64,000 bases of DNA, from contig CALTVE010000001.1 in assembly GCA_943913135.1 (NCBI GenBank), forward strand, positions 310,001-374,000, given 5' to 3'. Within the stretch, counting starts at the first letter, position 1; each line of letters opens with the position of its first letter. Positions 34,023-42,408 of this stretch are shown here, in pieces. Source of the DNA: an uncultured Francisella sp. (GTDB lineage Bacteria; Pseudomonadota; Gammaproteobacteria; Burkholderiales; Neisseriaceae). A program made the translations under genes and the position numbers. Below the pieces are notes generated by a model that searched no databases, was not told where the DNA came from, and worked only from the letters and a program-made list of their open reading frames with translations.

Positions 34023-35706
34023 GCGCCTCTTCCCAATAAATCGCTTCCAACTGCAATTCTTCCTTCCCTTGCCAAATACGTGTTTGCGGCCGATAGAGCA
34101 ATAGGAATTGCGAGGGTAATTGAGGCTGCTGATAAAAAAATAATGCTTTATAGGTATGACCATTTTGTTGCAAGTAAGCGGCACTATGCTCCCCTTTTTT
34201 TCCTATAGGCTGTTGTTTTAATAAAGTAAACACATCACTAAACCAAGGCTCTGGAAAGCCTTCGCCCCATACTTCACGGTTTAAACGCTTAATAAGAGAC
34301 AGAGGGACTTTTTGAGTCAACAAACTGCCATCGCTGATAAAAGTTTTCCCCTCTTTATTTTCCGATGCAGCAGCCATCACTACCTTTTTAAACACTTCTC
34401 TGAATTCATCCAAAGCATCTGCTTGTAAGGTCAAACCGGCGGCCAAAGCATGGCCTCCAAAGGCGACGATTTTATCGCCCAAAATTTCCTTACTGTGCGC
34501 TAATAAATCACGCAAATGTAATCCTGGAACCGATCGCCCAGAGCCACGTAAAAGGCCTTCTTCCCCTTGACTAAAAACCAGAGTCGGAACATAGTATTTT
34601 TCTTTTAAACGACCAGCGACTACGCCTACTACTCCAGGGTGAAAATCAGTACTATAGACGATAATAACTGGATTAATATCCACTGTCTTTATTTGCTCTT
34701 CTGCACTTTCTAGCATTTGCCGCTCTGTTTGACGCCTTTTTTCATTCAAAGTGTTTAAAATATCAGCGTAATATTCTGCTTCCTTTATTTCATCACTTAA
34801 TAAGCATTCGATGCTCAAACTAATGTTTTCCAGACGACCCGCCGCATTGATGCGAGGACCAATTACAAAACCTAAGTCTTTACAGCTGGCATCTTGTTCC
34901 TGCCGTCCCGCTATTTTTAATAGTGCTTTTATCCCTGGGTGACTAAGCCGCGAGCGAATGAGACGCAAGCCATGACTGATAAAAATACGATTTACTTGAT
35001 CGAGCTTTACCACATCAGCCACTGTCCCAATAGCAACAAAATCGAGAAGGTGCGCCAAGTTACCCTCGGCTTTTTTATCGCCCCGAGCACGCAAAACACT
35101 GCGTAGTGCTAAAAGCACATAAAAAATCACCCCCACCCCAGCAATATTTTTACTGGGGAAAAAGCAAGAAGGCTGATTGGGATTAACGATTAAACAATTG
35201 GGTAAAGTAGATCCAGGCAAATGATGATCCGTTATAATTACCTCCAAACCCAAAGATAAGGCATAATCGACTGCTTCATGGGCGCTGATCCCGTTATCTA
35301 CAGTTAAAATTAATGCGGCTCCTTTGGTTAAGGCGCGATCAATCATCGCCTCATTTAAGCCATAACCCTCTTTTTCGCGCAAAGGGGTTACATAATCAAC
35401 GTCAGCCCCCAACAGACGTAAACCGCGCATGGCTACAGCACAAGCGGTGGCGCCATCAGCGTCGTAATCTGCGGCAATCACGATCTTTTCCTCTTCCGCA
35501 ATTGCCTTCGCCAGCCGTTGACCCGCTTCTAACGCATTTTTTAACTCTTTAATATGCGGTAAAGCAGATAGACTTAAATCAATTTCTTCGATTGCTTTTA
35601 CACCGCGAGCAGCAAATAACTGAGCTAATAAGGGATCTGCTCCTTGAGCGATTAAGTTTTCTTTGACTTCCGGGTCTTCTACCCTTATTTTAATTTTCGT
35701 CGCCAA
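34006..35706 (-). CDS. recJ: Single-stranded-DNA-specific exonuclease RecJ
   Basis: RecJ is a 5'-3' single-strand exonuclease used in RecF-pathway recombination and repair. The 566-residue product has the DHH-family motifs: ADYDADGATA near residue 79, VDNGISAHEA, TDHHLPG and NPNQPSC, then VAIGTVADVV and the DHHA1-type GGHALAAGLTL. Length fits the family. It overlaps the end of the RpfE-like gene by 17 bases, so the two are coupled. It is the last protein gene of a four-gene minus-strand run beginning with the phosphatase. Confidence 0.95.
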   Translation of the reverse strand: MATKIKIRVEDPEVKENLIAQGADPLLAQLFAARGVKAIEEIDLSLSALPHIKELKNALEAGQRLAKAIAEEEKIVIAADYDADGATACAVAMRGLRLLGADVDYVTPLREKEGYGLNEAMIDRALTKGAALILTVDNGISAHEAVDYALSLGLEVIITDHHLPGSTLPNCLIVNPNQPSCFFPSKNIAGVGVIFYVLLALRSVLRARGDKKAEGNLAHLLDFVAIGTVADVVKLDQVNRIFISHGLRLIRSRLSHPGIKALLKIAGRQEQDASCKDLGFVIGPRINAAGRLENISLSIECLLSDEIKEAEYYADILNTLNEKRRQTERQMLESAEEQIKTVDINPVIIVYSTDFHPGVVGVVAGRLKEKYYVPTLVFSQGEEGLLRGSGRSVPGLHLRDLLAHSKEILGDKIVAFGGHALAAGLTLQADALDEFREVFKKVVMAAASENKEGKTFISDGSLLTQKVPLSLIKRLNREVWGEGFPEPWFSDVFTLLKQQPIGKKGEHSAAYLQQNGHTYKALFFYQQPQLPSQFLLLYRPQTRIWQGKEELQLEAIYWEEALDPKR

Positions 35707-36709
35707 ACCATAATCCTTGATAACTTGCTCTTCGATTAGGAATGCGTTTTCCTAAGCTTTTTTTCACTCTAAGGGCCCCTCCTGTCTGTCCTACACTTAT
35801 AAGACTGAGACTACGCAAATGGCCCCTTTCCCATAGCTGCCAGGCAGGAGAGAAAATCATCTTTTCCAAAGCAAACAGTGCTTCTTTATAACCCTTAAAA
35901 TCCTGGCGCTTATTGGCAATATTTAAAGTATCAATATAAATTGCTAAAGAATACCCCTGGCTTAAAATAGAAGTCATTTTTTCGTCTAAAGCCGCTAGGG
36001 AAATATTGTTTTTTTCATCAAGCCAACCCCATTCATCGCTTAATACTAACGTCTGCCCTCTTTTTTCTCCCCAGTAATCTAAACTCGGCCATAAGCCATT
36101 GGCCAAACTGAGATTTTCTTTAGCTCTTAACCTATTGATCGGGTGACAGTACAGCATCATTTGTATTTCTGCCTGTAATAGACTGATTTTCGCCTGATCT
36201 TTACCAGAAAACAACACATCCTCTTGCATTAGAAAAGTACTGTCATTAGGATCAAGCGCGGCAAAATTCCAAGGAGTCGGGCTTTCCATCAACCACAAAT
36301 CAGGGGCCATGACCGAAAAATGATAGCCCTCTACTTTATATTCACAATTTAAATCGTCGACCAAAGCCTCTGCTTCTCCTCGGCTTAAACCCAGAGCACC
36401 ATTTCCTACGCCTATTTCCATGCTGTCTAGATCCATATGCTGAAAAGCCAGACGCCATAAGAGGGGATGATTAAAAGAACGTCCCTCCTTCTCCTGTAAC
36501 AGTGCCACCAAGGACCCCTGCCAAAGAAAGCGTCGACGAATGTCCATATCCCTATAAATTTGCCGTTCCTTTTTACCTTCCGCAAAAAAACGCTGTAAAA
36601 ATGGCAAGGGTCCTAAAGATGCATACAAAAAATCACGATTGGCTAACCAATGTTCATTCCATTCCAACCCAGGGATAGCCAAAGAAAGGCTTGGCTTAAA
36701 TAAAACCAT
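35690..36709 (-). CDS. RpfE-like / COG4255 family protein
   Basis: The 339-residue product resembles the RpfE-type regulatory proteins, often annotated as phosphoglycerate mutase-like, that lie beside recJ in Xanthomonas and other gammaproteobacteria. Shared features are the spaced patterns HLLWRLAF-like and GVGNGALGLSRGEAEAL, and EIQMMLYCHPINRLRA followed by LANGLWPSLDYWG. In homologues the last reads close to NSLWFWG. No catalytic motif is evident and biochemical function is unknown. The ATG at 36709 starts 6 bases after the aldehyde dehydrogenase stop; a TTG at 36727 is an alternative. The recJ gene overlaps its end. Confidence 0.7.
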   Translation of the reverse strand: MVLFKPSLSLAIPGLEWNEHWLANRDFLYASLGPLPFLQRFFAEGKKERQIYRDMDIRRRFLWQGSLVALLQEKEGRSFNHPLLWRLAFQHMDLDSMEIGVGNGALGLSRGEAEALVDDLNCEYKVEGYHFSVMAPDLWLMESPTPWNFAALDPNDSTFLMQEDVLFSGKDQAKISLLQAEIQMMLYCHPINRLRAKENLSLANGLWPSLDYWGEKRGQTLVLSDEWGWLDEKNNISLAALDEKMTSILSQGYSLAIYIDTLNIANKRQDFKGYKEALFALEKMIFSPAWQLWERGHLRSLSLISVGQTGGALRVKKSLGKRIPNRRASYQGLWFGDEN

Positions 36710-36714
36710 AAGAT

Positions 36715-38064
36715 TTACTGCTGCCAATAACTTTTCAAATTTAAAAATTCCAGTAATCCGTAAGGCGATAATTCTCGTCCATAACCTGAATCTTTGACGC
36801 CCCCGAAAGGAAGCTGTAACTGACTGCTGGTGTGGCGGTTAACATAAACAGAACCCACCTTTAACTGTTTTGCCAGTTTTTCTGCCCTAAGGTAATCGGT
36901 AGTATAAATCGCTGCCCCTAGGCCAAAGCGCGTGTTGTTAGCTAAAGAAACGGCTTCCGCAGTGTCCTTAACCACTCTAATGGGTAATACCGGCCCAAAA
37001 ACTTCTTCCTGCCACACGCGAGCCTTAATATCACCCCCTAACAGCACGGTAGGCGGATAAAAATTATCATCCCCCCTGGCTTGACCGCCTTTCAAACAGC
37101 AGGCCCCTTGCTTTAGCGCTTCTTGCACTATCTCAGCCATGCTATCTTTGGTTTTCCTAAGATGTAAGGGTCCTAAAGTAGTATGTGGATCTTGAGGATC
37201 GCCCATCTTAAGTTGATCAACGTGATACAAAACCTGATCAATAAATTCTTGAGCGATGGTTTGGTCTACCATTACCCGCTTAGCAGCATTGCATGATTGA
37301 CCGTTATCGCGGAAACGTGAATATACGACTGCTTCCGCTGCCGCTTTAATATCCGCATCCATTAAAACCAAAAAGGCATTGCTGCCCCCTAATTCTAAAA
37401 CCGATTTCTTGAGATACTGAGCGGCTAAAGCCGCAAGTTTGCTCCCAGTAGTTACCGATCCCGTGAAAGCAAAGCCATCACTCTCTTTAATCGCTTCTTC
37501 TACTGTTTCATTAGCTAAAAATACATAAGAAAAAGGTAAATCTTCTGCAACAGCAGCAAAAAAAGCGCGACTAATGCGGCCAACACTGGGTGCTGGCTTA
37601 ATAAGCGCAGCATTACCTGCACACAAAGCGGGAATAGCAAAACGCAGCATTTGCCAAATCGGATAATTCCACGGCATTACGGCAAAAATCAATCCTAAAG
37701 GCTCTAGCAGTATTTGACTTTTACCTTCTTTTACCTCTACTTTTTGTGTCTTTAAAATATCTTTAGCTATATTTAAATAATAATCGATCAGCTTGACACT
37801 TTTATCAATTTCAGCGGCACCTTCCTTTAAGGTACGCCCTATTTCTTCGGCAATCATCTGCTGCCAAACTTTTTTGTTTTTTAGCAATCTTTCTTTGAAG
37901 GCTGCCAATTGATGTAAACGTTCATCAATTGTTAAGGCTGCCCAAGCGCACTGCGTTTGACGCATCTGTTGTATTTTGACAACAAGCTCTTTAGAACTGA
38001 GCGGTTCTTCCTTGAATAGTAACTCCCCCGTATAGGGGTTAATACTTTTATATTGCTCTTTCAT
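36715..38064 (-). CDS. Aldehyde dehydrogenase, succinate-semialdehyde dehydrogenase-like
   Basis: An NAD(P)-dependent aldehyde dehydrogenase of 449 residues. It has MPWNYPIWQ at the cofactor site, FTGSVTTGSKLA, the catalytic-Glu motif LELGGSNAF, and GQSCNAAKR with the nucleophile Cys at about 258, then EVFGPVLPI. The short length and the LNPYTGE-like start (INPYTGELLF) match the Sad/GabD succinate-semialdehyde dehydrogenase branch; the exact substrate is uncertain. Its ATG overlaps the phosphatase stop by 4 bases, so translation is coupled. Confidence 0.88.
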   Translation of the reverse strand: MKEQYKSINPYTGELLFKEEPLSSKELVVKIQQMRQTQCAWAALTIDERLHQLAAFKERLLKNKKVWQQMIAEEIGRTLKEGAAEIDKSVKLIDYYLNIAKDILKTQKVEVKEGKSQILLEPLGLIFAVMPWNYPIWQMLRFAIPALCAGNAALIKPAPSVGRISRAFFAAVAEDLPFSYVFLANETVEEAIKESDGFAFTGSVTTGSKLAALAAQYLKKSVLELGGSNAFLVLMDADIKAAAEAVVYSRFRDNGQSCNAAKRVMVDQTIAQEFIDQVLYHVDQLKMGDPQDPHTTLGPLHLRKTKDSMAEIVQEALKQGACCLKGGQARGDDNFYPPTVLLGGDIKARVWQEEVFGPVLPIRVVKDTAEAVSLANNTRFGLGAAIYTTDYLRAEKLAKQLKVGSVYVNRHTSSQLQLPFGGVKDSGYGRELSPYGLLEFLNLKSYWQQ

Positions 38065-39104
38065 GATTTAAACCCCTCAGTAGAAAATTTTTCCCCTGTT
38101 TCTATCGTCAGGGTTCTTTCCGGCCATTGTAAGGCACTTAAATGATAACGCGAAGGAGCCGTTTTCTTACCCTCTTTACGATCTCTCCACCGTGCACCTA
38201 TAGAATAATCATTGCAGAAACAAATTTTTTTCTCTCCTAACCATGATAAAGGAGGCGCCCTAAAGAGCGCTGTTTCACGTCCTAATAAACGCCAATAATG
38301 GCCAAAGACCACCGCCCTATCGTCTTTATAGTGCCGCCACCAACGCGAACGAGCAGTAAAGCGCCAACGTTCCCCAGCAAAATAAGGTTGTTGTATAGCG
38401 TATTCTGGGCCACTGACCAGTTTATTTACCTCATTAAAACGATTCCTTGCAAGTTCAAACATCTGACGCCCGTGCAAAAGCGGCATCCTATAATCAGGAT
38501 TGGATCCATGTATACGATATATTTCTTCGTCTTTTAAATATTGTTCATACCAAGGAAAAGTAGTAAAAAGCTTATTCCATTTTTCTTCATAATATGCATA
38601 GGCTGAGGCAACATCGCTATACTTTAACATCGATTGCACACTGTTCTTTTCCCAATAGGCATGGACGACGCGTAAATCTTCTCTTTCTAAAATAATGGGC
38701 AAAGTAGATAAAAAAGAGCGAATTTTCAATTTTTCGTTTTCTCTGACTATTTTTACCCTACCATAATAGGGAACTTCGCGATCATAACGCTCAGGAAAAT
38801 ACCAGCCGGTACCTTCTTTAGCCTTATCCGTTAATAGATTGATCTCATGGTTGCCTATGGCAGCTTTAGCGCGGCCTTGGCTAATTAAACTTTCTACTAA
38901 GGCAATAACCGCAGGGCTATCTGGGCCACGATCACATAAATCACCTACAAAAATTAAACTTCGATTCAGGTTCCCTCTCCCGTCCTTACCATAGCCTAAA
39001 ACATCCATTAATTGTAATAAAGCTTCATATTCACCATGAATATCGCCCACGATATCCAAAGGGCCTTCAGGTAGAGCCTGCACTATCGAATATGCACCAA
39101 TCAT
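38061..39104 (-). CDS. Metallophosphoesterase (protein phosphatase-like)
   Basis: The N-terminal third has the complete calcineurin-like metal-site set: GDIHGEYEAL, GDLCDRGPDS and GNHEIN, which bind two metals in Ser/Thr phosphatases, ApaH and PrpE. The C-terminal half is specific to a longer bacterial group; VFGHYWR supplies a later histidine. Substrate is unknown. The ATG at 39104, with GGAAG just upstream, gives 347 residues and is preferred; a GTG at 39128 falls inside the preceding terminator stem. It leads the phosphatase-ALDH-RpfE-like-recJ run. Confidence 0.83.
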   Translation of the reverse strand: MIGAYSIVQALPEGPLDIVGDIHGEYEALLQLMDVLGYGKDGRGNLNRSLIFVGDLCDRGPDSPAVIALVESLISQGRAKAAIGNHEINLLTDKAKEGTGWYFPERYDREVPYYGRVKIVRENEKLKIRSFLSTLPIILEREDLRVVHAYWEKNSVQSMLKYSDVASAYAYYEEKWNKLFTTFPWYEQYLKDEEIYRIHGSNPDYRMPLLHGRQMFELARNRFNEVNKLVSGPEYAIQQPYFAGERWRFTARSRWWRHYKDDRAVVFGHYWRLLGRETALFRAPPLSWLGEKKICFCNDYSIGARWRDRKEGKKTAPSRYHLSALQWPERTLTIETGEKFSTEGFKS

Positions 39105-39120
39105 ATGCTTCCAATAAATA

Positions 39121-39150
39121 AAAAACACATCGCAAGCGATGTGTTTTTTT
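39121..39150 (-). terminator. Terminator after the 171-residue lipoprotein gene
   Basis: AAAAACACATCG at 39121-39132 pairs with CGATGTGTTTTT at 39137-39148 around a CAAG loop. T tracts lie on both strands; it follows the lipoprotein stop at 39168 and immediately precedes the phosphatase start. Confidence 0.9.
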
Positions 39151-39167
39151 ATACCCCCTGAATAAAA

Positions 39168-39683
39168 CTATTTTAAATAAGGCAAACCCATTGTTTCATT
39201 CAGAAAATTGGTAAATGCCGGATTTGTTGGCTTTTGCGCATCACTCATCTGTTTCCAGCGCTGCTGCCAGCCCAGTAAAGCACTTTTCACCAATGCTTTA
39301 GATTGTGCATTACTAATCCGACCATTCTTACTTTCCACCGCCGCATGTAAGTATACGTCAGCAATACTGTCATCAACTATATTTGAACCAACAGTAGAAA
39401 GACGAAAGCGATTCAACTCTTCAGCTGCTGCCTGTTTATCTAAACGCCCTGCAGCGATCTGTAGTGACAGTCCTTCTGCTTTGGCCTTCAAACGACCCAC
39501 ATCTACCCAATGACTGCCATCTAAGCGATAGGAAGTAAGTCCACCTGTCGTATTAGAACCCGCGCTTTCACTGCCGGGTTCTACCGGCGCGTTAGGCCCT
39601 AATTCTTCTGGCGGCACATGGATAACGCACGCACATAAAGTCAAAACCAAAATTGCGATATTTCTTACTGCATGTAATTTCAT
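39168..39683 (-). CDS. Lipoprotein of unknown function
   Basis: The 171-residue product starts at the ATG at 39683 with a signal sequence ending LTLCAC, consistent with lipidation. A short Pro/Glu/Ser/Thr linker follows, then a mostly helical domain from about residue 55 (SHWVDVGRLKAKAEG onward) containing QIAAGRLDKQAAAEELNRFR. No family is recognised. It is a single gene between cysK and the phosphatase operon, ended by a good hairpin. Confidence 0.68.
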   Translation of the reverse strand: MKLHAVRNIAILVLTLCACVIHVPPEELGPNAPVEPGSESAGSNTTGGLTSYRLDGSHWVDVGRLKAKAEGLSLQIAAGRLDKQAAAEELNRFRLSTVGSNIVDDSIADVYLHAAVESKNGRISNAQSKALVKSALLGWQQRWKQMSDAQKPTNPAFTNFLNETMGLPYLK

Positions 39684-39778
39684 GCTCACCCCATTTTGAT
39701 CGATTCTGGAACTTCTGAAAAGCGTACTACTTTTTTACTCTTTAGGCAATGAACCGAGAAGTTTTTGTACCATTTTTT

Positions 39779-40714
39779 TTATATAGGAATATTTTCAAAA
39801 AGCGCAGTAGAAAGATACCTTTCCCCAAAATCAGGAATAATCACTACAATACGTTTACCTTTATTTTCTGATCTTTTTCCAACTTCTAAGGCAGCAGCTA
39901 CCGCAGCACCTGCCGAAATTCCTCCTAAAATACCTTCTTCTTTGGCCAGTTGACGAGCAATCTCTAATGCCTCTTTATTATCTACCTGGATAATCTCATC
40001 ATAAATTTTGGTATTCAGCACTTTGGGGATAAAACCAGCGCCGATACCTTGAATTAAGTGCGATCCTTTTTGACCTCCCGAAAGTACGGGAGAAGCCGCA
40101 GGTTCCACCGCAATCGCTGTTAAATAAGGGTTTTTTTGTTTTAAAATCTCTGCTACCCCAGTTAATGTCCCCCCTGTACCCACTCCTGCCACAAAAATAT
40201 CCACTTGTCCATCGGTATCACGCCAAATTTCTTCAGCGGTAGTCTTACGGTGAATTTCTGGATTGGCCGAATTTTCAAACTGCTGCAACATAACATGGGT
40301 ATCAGGATGGTTTTCTACCAGCTCTTTTGCTTTAGCGATAGCTCCTGCCATGCCATCAGCACCCGGAGTTAACACTAATTCTGCTCCCAGCGCTTTAATC
40401 AGCAGTTTGCGCTCCTTACTCATCGATTCAGGCATGGTAATAATCAGTTTATAGCCTTTGGCTGCAGCGATCGTGGCCAATCCCACACCAGTATTACCAC
40501 TGGTAGGCTCGACCAATACTGAATGATTATGAATAATACCGTTTTTTTCTGCCGCTTCGATCATTGCCGCGGCAATTCGGTCTTTTACACTAGCGCTGGG
40601 ATTATAAAATTCCAATTTAGCATCGATTTCTGCCACTGCGTTTTTAGCGATTCGGTTTAAACGGACTAAGGGTGTATTTCCTACAAGTTCTGCGATATTG
40701 TTTGCAATGCGCAT
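39779..40714 (-). CDS. cysK: Cysteine synthase A (O-acetylserine sulfhydrylase)
   Basis: CysK makes cysteine from O-acetylserine and sulfide. Starting at the ATG at 40714 (AAGGAG 8 bases upstream) gives 311 residues; the frame is open for another 102 bases without homology. Key signatures are ELVGNTPLV, NPSASVKDR with the PLP lysine, TSGNTGVGLA, the GVGTGGTLTG phosphate loop and GGISAGAA. CysK rather than CysM is favoured by the sequence GNTPLVRLNRIAKN and the length. The cysteine product feeds the glutathione enzyme GshA encoded 2 kb away. Confidence 0.94.
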   Translation of the reverse strand: MRIANNIAELVGNTPLVRLNRIAKNAVAEIDAKLEFYNPSASVKDRIAAAMIEAAEKNGIIHNHSVLVEPTSGNTGVGLATIAAAKGYKLIITMPESMSKERKLLIKALGAELVLTPGADGMAGAIAKAKELVENHPDTHVMLQQFENSANPEIHRKTTAEEIWRDTDGQVDIFVAGVGTGGTLTGVAEILKQKNPYLTAIAVEPAASPVLSGGQKGSHLIQGIGAGFIPKVLNTKIYDEIIQVDNKEALEIARQLAKEEGILGGISAGAAVAAALEVGKRSENKGKRIVVIIPDFGERYLSTALFENIPI

Positions 40715-40804
40715 TGATAGACTCCTTAACCTGCATAATGCCTTCATTATAACAATAGGTCGTTTTACCTTTAGATTGTTTTCTGCTCTTGCAACCACAA
40801 AAAG

Positions 40805-40838
40805 GGAAAAAAACACCCATTTAATAAAATGGGTGTTT
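40805..40838 (-). terminator. Terminator after the YbjN-like array
   Basis: AACACCCAT at 40812-40820 pairs with ATGGGTGTT at 40829-40837. On the minus strand the stem is followed by a run of Ts. It ends transcription 18 bases beyond the last YbjN-like gene. Confidence 0.88.
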
Positions 40839-40855
40839 TAGGAGGTAACAACAGA

Positions 40856-41269
40856 TTAGTTAATTTCTGGATAGATCTTAGGCACATGCTGTACCATGAG
40901 CGCCAGAAATGCTTGTATCATCGCTGGGTCAAACGTTTGCTCTGGAGTGGGCAACACGATGTCCATGATCAATTCGCCTTCGGCGTTCTTATAAAATTTT
41001 AAAATATCATTTTCACGGTTTAATTTAAAAATCTTATCCGCAGAATTTTTAGATTTTAAAATTTCTACCTCTTTACCGAAGAAAGTACGAATAATAGTAT
41101 AGGGAGAATCATCCACCCCTACGATGACATTGTATTTATCTTTGCTCTCACCCAATTCGAGCACAGAACGAAAGATAGTGACGTTGTTATCTACTTCAGA
41201 GACTTCAAAAGAGTCTAAAAGTTTGTTTTCTTTCAGGTAATTTTTCAGTTTCTCTGCTTTCTTGTTCAT
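40856..41269 (-). CDS. YbjN-like small protein, paralogue A
   Basis: A 137-residue cytoplasmic protein without signal or membrane segment. It begins MNKKAEKLKNYLKEN and shares with the next two genes a common plan: N-terminal helix, strand pair, a Val-x2-Asp-Asp-Ser strand, an IR-containing strand, a helix, an FK/KF-Y strand and a C-terminal FDPAMIQAFLALM helix. This layout resembles YbjN domains, which adopt the fold of type III secretion chaperones. The function of such stand-alone proteins is unknown. It is last in the three-gene array, 146 bases after paralogue B, and is closed by a terminator. Confidence 0.7.
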   Translation of the reverse strand: MNKKAEKLKNYLKENKLLDSFEVSEVDNNVTIFRSVLELGESKDKYNVIVGVDDSPYTIIRTFFGKEVEILKSKNSADKIFKLNRENDILKFYKNAEGELIMDIVLPTPEQTFDPAMIQAFLALMVQHVPKIYPEIN

Positions 41270-41415
41270 AGATATAATCCTTAAACAATAATTTCATGGG
41301 ATCCGCACTAGCGCGGTGCCTATAAAAATGCTAACACAAGCAAAAGCAGGAGAAACTTTTCGCACGCTATTTGTTAATATTTTTTTTATGTACTTGATTA
41401 TTAACATTTTATCAC

Positions 41416-41841
41416 TTACAAATCTTCAACTTGGCGATAACAACTTAAGGCGTGTTGCATAATCCAGGCTACATAACTTTCAATAAGTGGCGGCTCAAAA
41501 TGTTCATCATGTGCCATATAGGTAGTTTCCATTTCAATCGATCCTGTTAAATTGTCATAATAAAATTTAAAGATTGGATACTGTTGATTCATTTGATTGA
41601 GAATTTGATTACGTTGTTCTTGACCGTCTTTATTTTTTACTTCTTTTAAACTGACACGAAACAAAATGTTTTGCGAATCATCGATCATCACCATGCTCTT
41701 AAGAAGCAAATCTTCGGTTATCTTAATAAAAGTGTAAAAAAGAGTCGTGTGTAGAGCATTGTTAATTTCCTTGATGGCAAAGTCTTTTTGCCGGTTATTT
41801 TCTTCTAAATACTGAATAAACGCCTGTGCTTTGGTATTCAT
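41416..41841 (-). CDS. YbjN-like small protein, paralogue B
   Basis: The 141-residue product starts MNTKAQAFIQYLEEN and follows the same plan as its two neighbours: the Met-Ile-Asp-Asp-Ser strand, LFRVSL, PIFKFYYD and a C-terminal FEPPLIESYVAWIMQH helix. Identity with the neighbours is low, so the copies are old. Here FDP is changed to FEP. It lies 12 bases after paralogue C and 146 bases before paralogue A, so B and C are probably one transcript and A may have its own promoter. Confidence 0.68.
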   Translation of the reverse strand: MNTKAQAFIQYLEENNRQKDFAIKEINNALHTTLFYTFIKITEDLLLKSMVMIDDSQNILFRVSLKEVKNKDGQEQRNQILNQMNQQYPIFKFYYDNLTGSIEMETTYMAHDEHFEPPLIESYVAWIMQHALSCYRQVEDL

Positions 41842-41853
41842 ACGATTCCTTGT

Positions 41854-42276
41854 TTAAACTTGCAAGCGATTGTAGATGGCCGATCCTTCTCGATTAATTA
41901 CTCCGAGCATAAAATGGATTAAATCTGGATCGAAAGCTTCATCGGAAGAAGAATTAATCCAATCCATTATTACATGGTGATCTTTATCTAAAGAAAATTT
42001 AAAACTACGATACTCTAAATTTAAACTAGCTACCGTTTTCAATAGCTTTTTTTCATTTTTTAAAGCAATCTGATCCTGACGTATCCACATACGAATGACG
42101 GTTTGTAAACCTTGATCTAATATCAACATCAGCCGTAAATGCTCTTTCTTTACTACTACGGAACTTTCAAAAATAACAAAATCTCGTCCATTTGCCTGGT
42201 GCTCACTGACCACGAAAGAATGCTCTAGGTGCCTAGACTTAATAAAATTCTGAAATTTTTCTGCTTTCTTATTCAT
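41854..42276 (-). CDS. YbjN-like small protein, paralogue C
   Basis: This 140-residue protein begins MNKKAEKFQNFIKSR and has the shared pattern: a LILDQGLQTVIRMWI stretch, SFKFSLDKD and the C-terminal FDPDLIHFMLGVI helix. It is the first gene of the tandem array and is divergent to gshA, with a 132-base gap carrying no obvious strong promoter. As with the others, no catalytic residue is seen; binding of a partner protein is the likely mode of action by analogy with chaperone-fold proteins. Confidence 0.68.
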   Translation of the reverse strand: MNKKAEKFQNFIKSRHLEHSFVVSEHQANGRDFVIFESSVVVKKEHLRLMLILDQGLQTVIRMWIRQDQIALKNEKKLLKTVASLNLEYRSFKFSLDKDHHVIMDWINSSSDEAFDPDLIHFMLGVINREGSAIYNRLQV

Positions 42277-42408
42277 TCCTTCTCCCAGAAAATAAAAGCT
42301 ATTTTAACGGATAGTGTGGAGTATATAAATCTGGAGTACCTTGCTTTCACTCACCGTATGGTGGTACAAAGGTTTATCTACTTTCTAGAACCAATAAGTC
42401 AATGATCT

